Part shown: positions 20,064-28,972 of the stretch, one piece after another | How the letters are laid out: every line of letters starts with the position of its first letter | How positions within the stretch are numbered: the first letter of the stretch is position 1 | Assembly (NCBI RefSeq): GCF_000010285.1 | Contig: NC_010617.1 | Span: 1,178,001 to 1,242,000 of the forward strand | DNA: 64,000 bases | Direction of reading: 5' to 3' | Origin: Kocuria rhizophila DC2201 | Lineage (GTDB): Bacteria > Actinomycetota > Actinomycetes > Actinomycetales > Micrococcaceae | Position numbers and translations under genes: made by a program | The notes under the pieces: generated by a model | What the model was told of the DNA's origin: nothing | Database searches by the model: none | Seen by the model: the letters and a program-made list of their open reading frames with translations, nothing else

Positions 20064-20361
20064 GTGTCGTCGGATGAGATGCACGTGGCGTTCATGTCGG
20101 GCCCGGTGGGCTGCGAGGTTCCGTGCACGGTCGGCGGCCACCGGGGAGTGAGTCCGGGGGCCGGCCCCGGACGTCGATCGGGCGAGCGGCAGCCTCGGCG
20201 CGGCACGGAAAGAGCCTCTCCCAGGATTCGTGCCCCGGGGCAGCCCGGCCGGCCAGCACGAGGCTGGTCCCCGTCACGACGACGGTCCGGTCATCGCGAC
20301 ATTGTCCCCGGTCGCGACGATGCCCGGTGCTCCCGGGGCGTGGGCGGCCACCGCGGCAGCA
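20064..20361. other. gene-free spacer between ettA and the siderophore operon
   Basis: About 300 bp with no open frame that has both a ribosome site and coding character. It contains short local inverted repeats such as the TCGCGAC word repeated around 20295-20317. I see no RNA gene, repeat family or regulatory box that I can name. Confidence 0.4.
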
Positions 20362-20400
20362 CCACCCCGGTCACCCTTCGACAAACGATGACCGGGGTGG
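20362..20400 (-). terminator. hairpin terminator of the siderophore biosynthesis operon
   Basis: CCACCCCGGTCA (20362-20373) and TGACCGGGGTGG (20389-20400) form a perfect 12-bp stem with a 15-nt loop, 38 bases past the last stop codon of the minus-strand operon. Confidence 0.75.
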
Positions 20401-20437
20401 GCTCACACCCTCCAGCGCCTGTGGGCAGCGGGCGTCG

Positions 20438-23152
20438 TCAGCCCTGGGCGTGGGCGGCTGATCCGTCGAGGCGCAGGAACGCGAGCCGCCCGGTCTTGCC
20501 CGGCAGCTCGATGGCGGGGCCGAGCTCGAAGCCGATGGCCTCCAGCCGGGCGAGGGCGCGGTCGTTGGACACGTCCGGTTCGGCCACGATGCGCCGCGCG
20601 GTGCCGTGGCGGGCGATCTGCTTGAGCACCGCGCGCCCGAACGCTCCGGTGAATCCCGGCGCGCGTTGCCGCGTGGGCGCGAGCAGCACGTGGACCCCCA
20701 GGTCCCCGGGCTCCACCCGGTACGCGGCACCCACGGGATCGGCGTGCGGCTCGTAGGTCTGGAAGATTCCGGCGGGGGTCCCGTCGAGCTCCAGCAGCCA
20801 CGCGTGGTGGGTGGGGGAGTCGGCCAGATACCCGTAGACCTCCGCGACCTGCTCGCGGGTGAGCCCGGTCATGCCCCAGAAGCGCGCGCGGGGTGCACTG
20901 ACCCACTCGTGGATCACGGCGGCGTCGTGCGCGGGATCCACGGCGCGCAGCCGAGCGTGCGCTCCGGCGTCCGCCGCGTCTGCCGGGATCGTGCCGAGGT
21001 CGATCACGCTGCCCGGGGTGCCCACCGCTCCCGCGGGCACGAACGGCAGCGCCTGGTCCATCTCGCCGCGCGCCCAGCGGTGCACGGGGGCCTCGTCTAG
21101 CCCGCCGCGGTCCACGGGATCGGGGGTGATCCACCACGACGCCGCGGGGTCGGCGAGGTCCCACAGCACCCGGGCCGCGGGCACCCGCAGGCACGCGGGC
21201 CCCGAGCCGGGCAGGGTGCCTGCGGCGAGCAGGCAGTCGGTGTCCCCGCCCACGGCCACCGGCGTGGCAGGTGTCATGGCGGGGTCCGCGCGCCACGGGG
21301 CGAACGCGTGCAGGGTCCCCCACGGGGGCAGCAAGGACCCGGACGGTCCCAGGTGCTGCTCAGCCACCCGTTCCAGGGCCTCCAGGGCGCACCCGGTGAC
21401 GTCCACTCCCAGGCCCGGTCCGCGGCGGACGATGTTCTCCACCGCGAGACCCACCCGTCCGGTGCCGTCCAGGAACGGGTCCCACAGTGCGGGCATGCCC
21501 GTGGGTCCGACCAGCGCGCGCAGCTCGGTGCGGTCCACGAGTTCGCGCACGAACGCGTCGCGCCACACCGCGAACCAGGACGCCACGGTGGACCCGGTGG
21601 CCATGTCCCCGTCCCACGCGAGCAGCCGGGCCCGCACCCAGGAGGCGGTGTGGGAGAGCCGTCGCCCGGGCGCGGCGGGGCGACCCGCCACGGGTGCGTC
21701 GTCCTCGGGCGCGCCCTCGGCGGACGCGCCCCCGGCGGCGCGTACCGGCTCGGCGAAGAGACTCCGCAGCAGCCGGGGCCAGTGGGGTGCCGCGGTGTCG
21801 AGCTGCGCGGCCAGCAGGTCCTCGTGGCGCACGACCCCGTGCTCGGCCACGGCGGCGTCGAGCAGGGCGGCCGCCCGGTGCGCCCGGTGCGGGGAGGCAC
21901 ACGCGAGTCGCGCCGCGGAGCCCTCGGCGTCCGAGGGGCGCTGGTTGGCCCGCACCGTGATCCCGCGCGGTTCACGGGGTGGTTCGGCGGTCCCGTGGAA
22001 CGCCCCGGCCACCGTGTGGCGGCACCGCCCCTCGGAGTCCGCGGCGAGCACGTCGTTGCACGGCACGGCCCACCCGGACTGCGCGGCCACCACGTCCTCC
22101 GCCGTCCGGGCACCGAGCAGCTCCCGGCACGCGGCGAGCGCTCGGGAGGGCTCCGGCACGGGGGCGGGGGAGACCACGGTGACGGTCGCGGTGGCACCGG
22201 GGGCGGCGTCGTCGAGCAGGGCCTGCTCCGCCTCGGTGCCGGGCAGCACGAAGCCGGCCCCGCAGCAACGGACGGTGACGGGCCGCTCCACACCGTCGCG
22301 GGCCCGCAGCACGGCGTGGCGGACCGCGAGCGGCTCGCCCGTGCCCGTGACGTGCCACGTTCCATCCCGCGCCTCGACGGGCAGCTCGGTGAGCGTTTCG
22401 GTCGCGGTCATGGCCGCGGTGATGGCCCACGCCGCGGTCTCGGTGCGCCCGAAGTGCGCCACGCCGGGCAGGCCCACGAGGGCCAGACCGCGCACGCGGA
22501 GCCCCGGAGCGGAGAGGCACACGGGCTGGTAGGGCCCGGACTCCTCGACGATCCGGTGCGGGTCCGCCGCGAGCAGCGGCGCGCCGCTCACGGAGAGCTC
22601 CCCGGGGACGAGCCACGCGTTGGAGCCGGCGCCCGCGGGGGACTCCGCGTCCAGCACGGGAACCCACGCCTCACCGAGCACGCGGCGCACGCGGCGTCGC
22701 CAGAGCTGCTCGGGGAGGCTGCCGGTGAGCAGGTGGGCGTCCAGGTGCACCGCGATCGGGGTCCACGGGTCCCACGGGCGCGGGGGCTCCTGCGCGAGGC
22801 CCGCCTCGCGCACATCGGGGGTCTCGGCCCAGACCCGCGCGAGCGCCTCCGAGATCCCCCGGGCGTACGCCGCGAAGAACTCCCGGTCCGGCCACGACGC
22901 CGCCTCCCACCAGCGCCGCGCGGTGCCCACGACGTCCGCGGCGAGACTCAGCGCGTCCGCCTCGAACGCGTCCGGGCCCAGCAGCTCGGCGGACCGGGAC
23001 TCGGCCCGGCGGCGCAGCACCTCCGCGTACCACGCGCGGTCCAGACCGGTGACGTACCCGTGGCCGTGGGCCAGCGCGGTGAGGTCCTCGGCCTGGACGT
23101 GCGGCACGCTGGCGGGATCACGAAAGACCCGCCATCCCTGTCCCTCGATCAT
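20438..23152 (-). CDS. penicillin-acylase-like Ntn hydrolase fused to a DesC-type acyltransferase
   Basis: A 904-residue fusion. Residues 1 to about 700 look like the penicillin acylase family: a short alpha region, then the self-cleavage site Gly176-Ser177 in AGAGSNAWLVPG, which would make Ser177 the N-terminal nucleophile. Residues about 725-900 are a GNAT domain of the siderophore type, with LGVHVLLAPTRQR, RRIVAEPDVSNDRALARLEAIGF and LPGKTGRLAFL. No signal peptide is seen, whereas most family members are exported. ATG overlaps the upstream stop (ATGA) behind GAGGAGGAG. I infer a tailoring or acyl-exchange step in siderophore assembly. Penicillin-amidase homologues have been reported near some desferrioxamine clusters (from memory), but this fused form is unfamiliar to me. 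Confidence 0.8.
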   Translation of the reverse strand: MIEGQGWRVFRDPASVPHVQAEDLTALAHGHGYVTGLDRAWYAEVLRRRAESRSAELLGPDAFEADALSLAADVVGTARRWWEAASWPDREFFAAYARGISEALARVWAETPDVREAGLAQEPPRPWDPWTPIAVHLDAHLLTGSLPEQLWRRRVRRVLGEAWVPVLDAESPAGAGSNAWLVPGELSVSGAPLLAADPHRIVEESGPYQPVCLSAPGLRVRGLALVGLPGVAHFGRTETAAWAITAAMTATETLTELPVEARDGTWHVTGTGEPLAVRHAVLRARDGVERPVTVRCCGAGFVLPGTEAEQALLDDAAPGATATVTVVSPAPVPEPSRALAACRELLGARTAEDVVAAQSGWAVPCNDVLAADSEGRCRHTVAGAFHGTAEPPREPRGITVRANQRPSDAEGSAARLACASPHRAHRAAALLDAAVAEHGVVRHEDLLAAQLDTAAPHWPRLLRSLFAEPVRAAGGASAEGAPEDDAPVAGRPAAPGRRLSHTASWVRARLLAWDGDMATGSTVASWFAVWRDAFVRELVDRTELRALVGPTGMPALWDPFLDGTGRVGLAVENIVRRGPGLGVDVTGCALEALERVAEQHLGPSGSLLPPWGTLHAFAPWRADPAMTPATPVAVGGDTDCLLAAGTLPGSGPACLRVPAARVLWDLADPAASWWITPDPVDRGGLDEAPVHRWARGEMDQALPFVPAGAVGTPGSVIDLGTIPADAADAGAHARLRAVDPAHDAAVIHEWVSAPRARFWGMTGLTREQVAEVYGYLADSPTHHAWLLELDGTPAGIFQTYEPHADPVGAAYRVEPGDLGVHVLLAPTRQRAPGFTGAFGRAVLKQIARHGTARRIVAEPDVSNDRALARLEAIGFELGPAIELPGKTGRLAFLRLDGSAAHAQG

Positions 23153-25080
23153 CGAACTCCTCCTCGGGTGTGGTCGCGGAACGCGGCGAGCGGATTCTCC
23201 AGCCGGCCCGCGTAGGTCAGGGACTCCGACTGGTTCGCGAGGTCCACCATGCGCTGGGGGTTGCGCAGCTGCAGCCGGTTCAGGCACGAGTGCGCGAAGC
23301 TCTCCCGGAATAGGTTTAGCTCCCGCCAGTGCTCGGGGAACCGCTCGCGGTGCTCGTCCAGGGACTGGGCGGCGATCCGCCAGAACCGCGTCTCGTCCAG
23401 GATCCCGGTGGTGTGCAGCAGCACGGCCAGGTGGCGCAGCACGCCGTCGAGCACGTCCGTGTGGACCGCGAGTTCGCGCTCCTCCGGGTCCGTGACGGCC
23501 CGGAGGCGCTCGATCTCTGCGGGCAGCGGACGGTTGCTGAGCACGGCGACCTCCTCGCCGAGGTCTTTCCAGAACGCCCCCACGGGGAAGCCGTCGCGCA
23601 GCCGCAGGATCACGTTCTCGCTGTGGGGCATCATCGTCGTGTCCTGGGACAGCAGCAGGTGGGCCACCGGCACGAGGTACACGTCCAGCAGCGCCCGGAC
23701 CCAGTCTTCCGCAGGGACTCCCGAGCGCTCGATCCACGCCCCGGCCAGCGGGCGCCCGGCCCGGTCCGTGTGCAGCACGCCGGCGAGGCTCGCGGCGTGC
23801 TCACCCGGTGCCAGCAGGGGCAGCGGGGACTCGCGCCACAGGGCGGCCAGCTGCTTCGTGTGGTCCGAGCGCACCCCGCTGCGGTGGTGCGCGTCCCCGG
23901 TGTAGCCCACCGAGGCGTGCTCCCGCAGCACCCGGATGCCGCGCTCACGGAGGAACTCGTCCTGCTCGGTAATCGTGTGCAGCCAGTCGCTGATGGCGGG
24001 CATCGCGCGCATGTACGCGGGGGAGAGTCCCCGCAGGAAACCCATGCTGTGCACGCCCATGGCGGTCTTGGCGTAGTCCCGGTGCGGGTCGGTGACGTCC
24101 AGGAACGTGCGCAGGGACTGCTGGGCCCGCCAGAGGTGGTCACCCTCTCCCAGCAGGACCAGGTCCCGGCGCAGCACGTCCGGGAGCATCCCCGGCAGGA
24201 TGCGGTGCTCCCACTGCCACGGGTGCACGGGGATCACGGTGTAGTCGTCCGGGTTCTCACCGGCGTCGCGGAGCACCTCGCGGAAGCGCTCGCGCTCGCC
24301 GATCGTGAGGTGACGCCGCACGTGCTCCTCGTTGTCCAGCTCCACGCCCAGGGACACGGTGCACAGGGACCGGCGCGCGGCCAGCCACGTCAGCGGGGTG
24401 GGCTCGGCGGCCTCCGGCGCCCAGGCCTCGGCCTCCGCGGCGCCCAGGCCCACGCGCCCAGAGCTCGCGACGAACCCGGGGTGTCCGCGGTCCAGGAAAC
24501 GCTCCACCTCGGGCAGCTCGCTGTGGGCCAGCTCCGCCGCGGTGGGCGCGGGAGCCGCACGCCGCCGCGCCATCGAGTACATGGTGGCGGAGAGGTCCTC
24601 CAGGTACAGCGGCAGCATCTCGTCACTGAGCCCCAGCACGTCCCTGAGATCCAGCACGGCCTGCTGGGCGTCCGGCGCGGTGCCGCCCGTCTCCCGGCCG
24701 TCCGTGCTCGCGGGCACGACGACGCCCGGTCCCGGCGCGGCCGATGACGCAGCATCGCTGTCGCCGGGGCAGCCGTCCGGTGCGTGCTCGGGGTCGATGC
24801 GGCGCACCGAGTCCGGGTCCACCTCCCAGTGCTCGAGCGGGTGCCGGGTGGCCTCGAAGTACCAGCGCGGGGCACCGGAGGCGTCCGCCACCGTCCACCC
24901 GGCGCCGTGCCGCACGGGGCTGAGCAGCCGCTCGTGGCTGAACTCGGAGAACATCTTGGCCAGCACGTCCCGCTGCAGTGCACGCGCCGCCTGCCGGTTC
25001 AGGCCGGGCGCCCGCGTGGGGTGCGGTGCGGTGCGCCGGGCGCCGTCGGTCGGGTGCTGCCGCTGACCGAGGTCCGTCAT
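23149..25080 (-). CDS. NIS siderophore synthetase, IucA/IucC family (DesD-like)
   Basis: A 643-residue ATP-dependent synthetase that joins acyl-hydroxamate units by amide bonds without a peptide synthetase. Key stretches are IPVHPWQWEH, KTAMGVHSMGFLRGLSPAYM and MMPHSENVILRL, with a FhuF-like C-terminal part. It is closest to the DesD/AlcC class that oligomerises or cyclises N-hydroxy-N-succinyl-diamines. A single NIS synthetase argues against a citrate-based siderophore, which usually needs two. The start ATG (25080) has a near-perfect GGAGGTGA site and overlaps the upstream stop as ATGA. Product identity is inferred, not shown. Confidence 0.92.
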   Translation of the reverse strand: MTDLGQRQHPTDGARRTAPHPTRAPGLNRQAARALQRDVLAKMFSEFSHERLLSPVRHGAGWTVADASGAPRWYFEATRHPLEHWEVDPDSVRRIDPEHAPDGCPGDSDAASSAAPGPGVVVPASTDGRETGGTAPDAQQAVLDLRDVLGLSDEMLPLYLEDLSATMYSMARRRAAPAPTAAELAHSELPEVERFLDRGHPGFVASSGRVGLGAAEAEAWAPEAAEPTPLTWLAARRSLCTVSLGVELDNEEHVRRHLTIGERERFREVLRDAGENPDDYTVIPVHPWQWEHRILPGMLPDVLRRDLVLLGEGDHLWRAQQSLRTFLDVTDPHRDYAKTAMGVHSMGFLRGLSPAYMRAMPAISDWLHTITEQDEFLRERGIRVLREHASVGYTGDAHHRSGVRSDHTKQLAALWRESPLPLLAPGEHAASLAGVLHTDRAGRPLAGAWIERSGVPAEDWVRALLDVYLVPVAHLLLSQDTTMMPHSENVILRLRDGFPVGAFWKDLGEEVAVLSNRPLPAEIERLRAVTDPEERELAVHTDVLDGVLRHLAVLLHTTGILDETRFWRIAAQSLDEHRERFPEHWRELNLFRESFAHSCLNRLQLRNPQRMVDLANQSESLTYAGRLENPLAAFRDHTRGGVR

Positions 25081-27341
25081 CGGGTCACCTCCGTGCTGCC
25101 GTGCCCGGCGGCCAGCCGGGTGGTTGCCGTGGAGGGCGCGGTCCGCTCCTGCGGGCTTGGTGCCGAACCGTCCCGGGCGGTGGCGGCCGGGGGACGGGGA
25201 CCGCTGGGTGCGGGCGCATCCTCGGCGCCATGGCTTCCGACGCCCGGGGAGTGCGGTGCAGGGCGTCGCTCGCGGCTGTCTGCGGCCGCGGGGCGCGGGC
25301 CGCCGGGAGCGGGCGAGTTCCTGACGTCGTCGCCCGGGGAGGAGGGGACACTGCGGCGCTCGGGGGCGGCGTCGTCCTCCCCGTCCTTCCAGGGGGCGGG
25401 GTCCGCGCGGTCGACCACGCTCACGCACGCAGTCTTGCCCGGCAGCCGGCACTCGCCGACCTCGCGGAACCCGGCCCACCGGTTGATCGCGCGGATCTTC
25501 TCGTTGCGCACGTCCGGTTCCACGAGCACCCGCCGCACCGCCGGGTCCGCGAACAGGAACCGAAGGGACGCGGCCATCACCGCGCGCGTGGTGCCGGGCA
25601 CGGGACGGGTGGACGGAGCCACGAACAGGTGCAGACCGGCGTCCCCGTCGCGCACGGGCCACACCGCGGCGAGCGGGCTGCGGGCGGGGTCGTAGGTCTC
25701 GAGCAGGGCCAGGGGTTCACCGTTCTCGCTCACGAGCCACGCGTCCTCACCGGGGGCCTCGGCCATCCGGCGGTACTCGCGCGCAACGTCTTCCGGGGAC
25801 GCGCCCACGAGCTCCCACGCGTGGGCGCGCGGGGCGCTGAGCCACGCGTGGAGCAGCGGCAGATCGGCGTCCACGTCCACGGGCCGCAGCGAGAACGAGC
25901 GGCCCTGCGCTCGGAGGCTTACAGCGCCGTCGTGCCACTGGGAGGGGTCCACCCGGGGCACGGAGGCGGCCTGCGGGATCATCCCGAAGCTCTGGAACGT
26001 GGTGTGCGCCTCGGTGGCGTAGGGGGTGCGTCCGGTGACGTGCGCCAGGACGTGGGCGTTGCGCAGCGCGCCCATGCCCAGATCCGGTGCGGTGAGGGCA
26101 TGGGTGTGCTCCCCGTGGTTGAGCACGTGCACGGTGCCGTCCGCACTCGCCCGGTGGTGGCGCTCGGGGCTCAGCCGCCCCGCCGAGTCCAGGGTGAGCT
26201 GCTCGCGGACCGGCTCGAGCCAGTCCAGGGCCGCCGGGCGATAGCCGGTGGCGGCGACCACGGCGTCCGTGACCGTCTCGCGCACCCGGTGGTTCTCCGT
26301 GTGGCGCCACTGCAGCACCGTGCGCCCGGCCTCGTGCCACGCACCGGTCAGCTCGGTGGCCGCCACGAGACGGACCGGAGCCGCGTGGGCGTCCCCGCGG
26401 CGCACGTAGAGCGCCTCGTGGATCGCGTCCACCGTGTCGTCCGAGATCCCGCGGTGCAGCTGCGGCTGGGACGCGTTGAGCCGGTCCCGCTCCGCCTCCG
26501 GCAGGGACCGGAAGTGGTCCAGGTAGTCCGGGGAGGTCAGCTCCAGGGAGAGCTTGGAGTACTCCATGGGGTAGAAGCGCGGCGAGCGTGTGATCCAGTC
26601 CACCGCGGGACCGTCCGGGGCAGTGACCAGGTCCAGGAACACCTCGGCCGCGGACTGCCCCGAGCCCACCACGCTCACGTGCTCCCGGCTCACGAGGTCC
26701 TCGCGCCGCGTGAGGTACTCACCCGCGTGCACCGTGGCCCCGGAGACCTCCGAGAGCTGCGCGGGCAGCTGCGCGACGGTGCCGGTGCCCACCACCAGGT
26801 GGCGGGCCCACCACACGTGGCGCTCGCCGTGCGCGTCGACCTCCACGCACCACGGGCCCTCACCGGCGGGCCGGGTGACCCCCACGACCCGGTGGCCCCA
26901 GTGCACCCCGCGCACGCGCTCGGCGGCCCAGCGGCAGTACGCGTTGTAGTCCCGCCGCAACGGGTAGAAGGATTCCCGCACGTAGAACGGGTAGAGCTGG
27001 CCCGTCTCCTTGAGCCACTGCAGGAACGAGAACCGGGACGTGGGGTCCGCCATGGTCACGAGGTCCGCCAGGAACGGCACCTGCAGGGTGGCGTCCTCGA
27101 AGAGTAGCCCGGGGTGCCAGTCGAAGCCGTCCGCGGCGTCCAGGAAGGCGGCGCGCACGTCCGTCAGGGGGTCGGCGAGACACGCCAGACCCAGGCCGAA
27201 GGGGCCCACACCCACGCACAGCAGGTCCAGGGGGTCCTCCGGCGTGCCGCGGTCCAGGGTGCTGCGGTCCGGAGCGGCGTGGGCCGCGCGGGATGGCGCG
27301 GCGTCGTCGGTCGGGAACGGGGCGGATTCACGGGGGGTCAT
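25077..27341 (-). CDS. L-lysine/diamine N-hydroxylase fused to a DesC-type acyltransferase
   Basis: A 754-residue fusion. Residues about 37-460 are an IucD/DesB-type flavin monooxygenase: FAD motif CVGVGPFGLGLA near 42-53, NADPH motif VSVVGSGQSAAEVF in the middle and ATGYRP later. Residues about 490-650 are a GNAT domain (GLHLFVAPSTRPVPG, RRVLVEPDVRNEKIRAINRWAGF, LPGKTACVSVV) that would acylate the new hydroxylamine. The last 100 residues are a Pro/Ala/Ser-rich disordered tail. In Streptomyces DesB and DesC are separate proteins. Both ends overlap neighbours by ATGA. The substrate is probably cadaverine, given the decarboxylase upstream. Confidence 0.9.
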   Translation of the reverse strand: MTPRESAPFPTDDAAPSRAAHAAPDRSTLDRGTPEDPLDLLCVGVGPFGLGLACLADPLTDVRAAFLDAADGFDWHPGLLFEDATLQVPFLADLVTMADPTSRFSFLQWLKETGQLYPFYVRESFYPLRRDYNAYCRWAAERVRGVHWGHRVVGVTRPAGEGPWCVEVDAHGERHVWWARHLVVGTGTVAQLPAQLSEVSGATVHAGEYLTRREDLVSREHVSVVGSGQSAAEVFLDLVTAPDGPAVDWITRSPRFYPMEYSKLSLELTSPDYLDHFRSLPEAERDRLNASQPQLHRGISDDTVDAIHEALYVRRGDAHAAPVRLVAATELTGAWHEAGRTVLQWRHTENHRVRETVTDAVVAATGYRPAALDWLEPVREQLTLDSAGRLSPERHHRASADGTVHVLNHGEHTHALTAPDLGMGALRNAHVLAHVTGRTPYATEAHTTFQSFGMIPQAASVPRVDPSQWHDGAVSLRAQGRSFSLRPVDVDADLPLLHAWLSAPRAHAWELVGASPEDVAREYRRMAEAPGEDAWLVSENGEPLALLETYDPARSPLAAVWPVRDGDAGLHLFVAPSTRPVPGTTRAVMAASLRFLFADPAVRRVLVEPDVRNEKIRAINRWAGFREVGECRLPGKTACVSVVDRADPAPWKDGEDDAAPERRSVPSSPGDDVRNSPAPGGPRPAAADSRERRPAPHSPGVGSHGAEDAPAPSGPRPPAATARDGSAPSPQERTAPSTATTRLAAGHGSTEVTR

Positions 27342-28813
27342 GCGACAGCCTTTCCGGTGTGCTCGCGGGTGGTCAGGTGCAGGGCGGTGGTGTGGACCAG
27401 GCCCAGGACCTCGCGGACGTCCTCCACGGTGGTCTGCGGGTTGAGCAGCGTGAGCTTGAGGCACGGGCGCCCGGCGATCTCCGTCTCGGCCACGGTGGCC
27501 TGCCCGGAGTCCCACACGGCGCGGCGGACCGCCCGCACCCACGGGTCCGGGCGGGGATCGGCGCAGTCCTGCGGGGGCAGCCAGCGGAACAGCACCGTGC
27601 TCAGGCTCGGATCGCACACGAGCTCGAAGCGCGGGTCCTCGCGCAGCTCCTCCGCCACACGGGCCGCGAGGTCGATCACCGTGTCGAACATCTCACCGAT
27701 CGCGTCCGGGCCGAGGGTGCGCAGGGTGACCCAGAGCTTGAGGGCGTCGAAGCGGCGGGTGGTCTGCAGGGAGCGGTCCACCTGGTTGGGCTCGGGGGTG
27801 TCCGCGGGATTGAGGTACGCCGCGTGGTGCGTGCAGTGGCGCAGCGTGCGCCCGTCGCGCACCACCACGGCGGAGCACGCGACCGGCTGGAACCACGTCT
27901 TGTGGAAGTCCACGGTCACGGAGTCGGCCCGCTCGATGCCGTCCAGCATGGACCGGTGGGCGGGGGAGACCAGCAGGCCACCCCCGTAGGCGGCGTCCAC
28001 GTGCAGCCAGATCCCGCGCTCACCGCACACCCGTCCGATCTGCTCCAGGGGGTCCACCACCCCTCGGTCCGTGGTCCCGGCGGTCGCCACCACGGCCATG
28101 GGCTCCAGGGACTGGGAGTCCAGGTCCGCGAGCACCCGTTCCAGGGCGGGCACGGACAGGGCACCCCGGGAGTCCACCGGCACGGGGATCACGCAGTCGT
28201 CGTCGAGGCCCAGGATGCGGGCGGCGGTGACCACGGAGAAGTGGCCCTCCGCGCCGGCCAGGATGCGCAGCCGGGCGGCCCGCACAGGCCGGGGTGGGGC
28301 GCCCGGGGTCTGGGCGGAGCGTTCGAGGCACTCGTCCCGGGCCAGCATCAGGGCCTGCAGGTTGGAGGTGGTGCCGCCCGGGGTGAACATCCCGTCTGCG
28401 GCGTCCGGGAAGCCGATGCGCCCGGCGGTCCACGCGAGCAGCGAGCGCTCCATCGCGGTGGCCGCCGTGGACTGGTCCCACGTGTCCAGGGACACGTTGA
28501 CCGCCGCGGCCAGGGTCTCGGCGGCCACCGCGGGCACGGCCACGGGGCAGTTGAGGTGGGCGAGCGTGCGCGGGTGGTGGAACCACACGGCGTGGCGCAG
28601 CCAGGTGGAGTCCAGCTCGTCGAGCGTCGCGTCGAAGTCGCCCAGTGGCGCGTCGAGGTCGATACGGGACACGGCGCCCGTGAGGTCCTCGTGGACCGAG
28701 GGCTCGTGGGGCTGACGTGCGGCGGCCATACGGGCCGCCCCGGCGGCGGACGCCGCGGTGACGTCCCTCACGAGGTCGGTCACGGTGTCCTGGTGCAGCA
28801 GGGAAGAGCTCAT
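27338..28813 (-). CDS. PLP-dependent lysine/diaminobutyrate decarboxylase (DesA-like)
   Basis: First gene of the siderophore operon. The 491-residue group II decarboxylase has the PLP lysine Lys305 in DFHKTWFQP, the wording typical of DesA and diaminobutyrate decarboxylases, and HVDAAYGGG upstream of it. With a single DesD-like synthetase, lysine to cadaverine is the better guess than diaminobutyrate to diaminopropane. I chose ATG at 28813; an in-frame GTG at 28843 is possible, and neither has a good ribosome site. The promoter region upstream holds an IdeR box and a palindrome, so iron repression is expected. Confidence 0.9.
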   Translation of the reverse strand: MSSSLLHQDTVTDLVRDVTAASAAGAARMAAARQPHEPSVHEDLTGAVSRIDLDAPLGDFDATLDELDSTWLRHAVWFHHPRTLAHLNCPVAVPAVAAETLAAAVNVSLDTWDQSTAATAMERSLLAWTAGRIGFPDAADGMFTPGGTTSNLQALMLARDECLERSAQTPGAPPRPVRAARLRILAGAEGHFSVVTAARILGLDDDCVIPVPVDSRGALSVPALERVLADLDSQSLEPMAVVATAGTTDRGVVDPLEQIGRVCGERGIWLHVDAAYGGGLLVSPAHRSMLDGIERADSVTVDFHKTWFQPVACSAVVVRDGRTLRHCTHHAAYLNPADTPEPNQVDRSLQTTRRFDALKLWVTLRTLGPDAIGEMFDTVIDLAARVAEELREDPRFELVCDPSLSTVLFRWLPPQDCADPRPDPWVRAVRRAVWDSGQATVAETEIAGRPCLKLTLLNPQTTVEDVREVLGLVHTTALHLTTREHTGKAVA

Positions 28814-28853
28814 GGAGCGGTGATCGCTTTCCGTTGGAGACACGCGGAGAAGG

Positions 28854-28881
28854 CAATAGGATACGAATCGGTATCTTATTG
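28854..28881. promoter_or_regulatory. 28-bp imperfect palindrome over the siderophore operon promoter
   Basis: CAATAGGATAC (28854-28864) and GTATCTTATTG (28871-28881) are nearly complementary arms around GAATCG. The palindrome covers the minus-strand -10 candidate TAAGAT (28872-28877), which lies 16 bp from TTAGCC (28894-28899). It differs from the IdeR consensus, so a second regulator may bind here. Confidence 0.5.
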
Positions 28882-28885
28882 GCCG

Positions 28886-28904
28886 AGAGGTTAGGCTAAC
28901 CTAA
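28886..28904. promoter_or_regulatory. IdeR/DtxR iron box between the divergent siderophore genes
   Basis: AGAGGTTAGGCTAACCTAA matches the 19-bp DtxR/IdeR consensus at 17 of 19 positions. It overlaps the -35 region proposed for the minus operon and lies about 70 bp before the plus-strand siderophore-interacting gene. Iron-loaded IdeR bound here should repress both directions. Confidence 0.88.
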
Positions 28905-28972
28905 GCACCTGACATCGCGGAACCACGTGTGATGCACCCCGCGATCCAGCAGACCACCGAGGAGAGACTCCC

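Noticed and set aside
20064-20437. Small genes in the ettA-operon spacer on either strand
   Set aside because: Frames of 61-119 residues exist but have no ribosome site, no recognisable sequence and cross the terminator hairpins.
25077-28813. Citrate-based (rhizobactin/schizokinen-like) siderophore pathway
   Set aside because: That route normally needs two NIS synthetases and an aminotransferase. Only one DesD-like synthetase is present.
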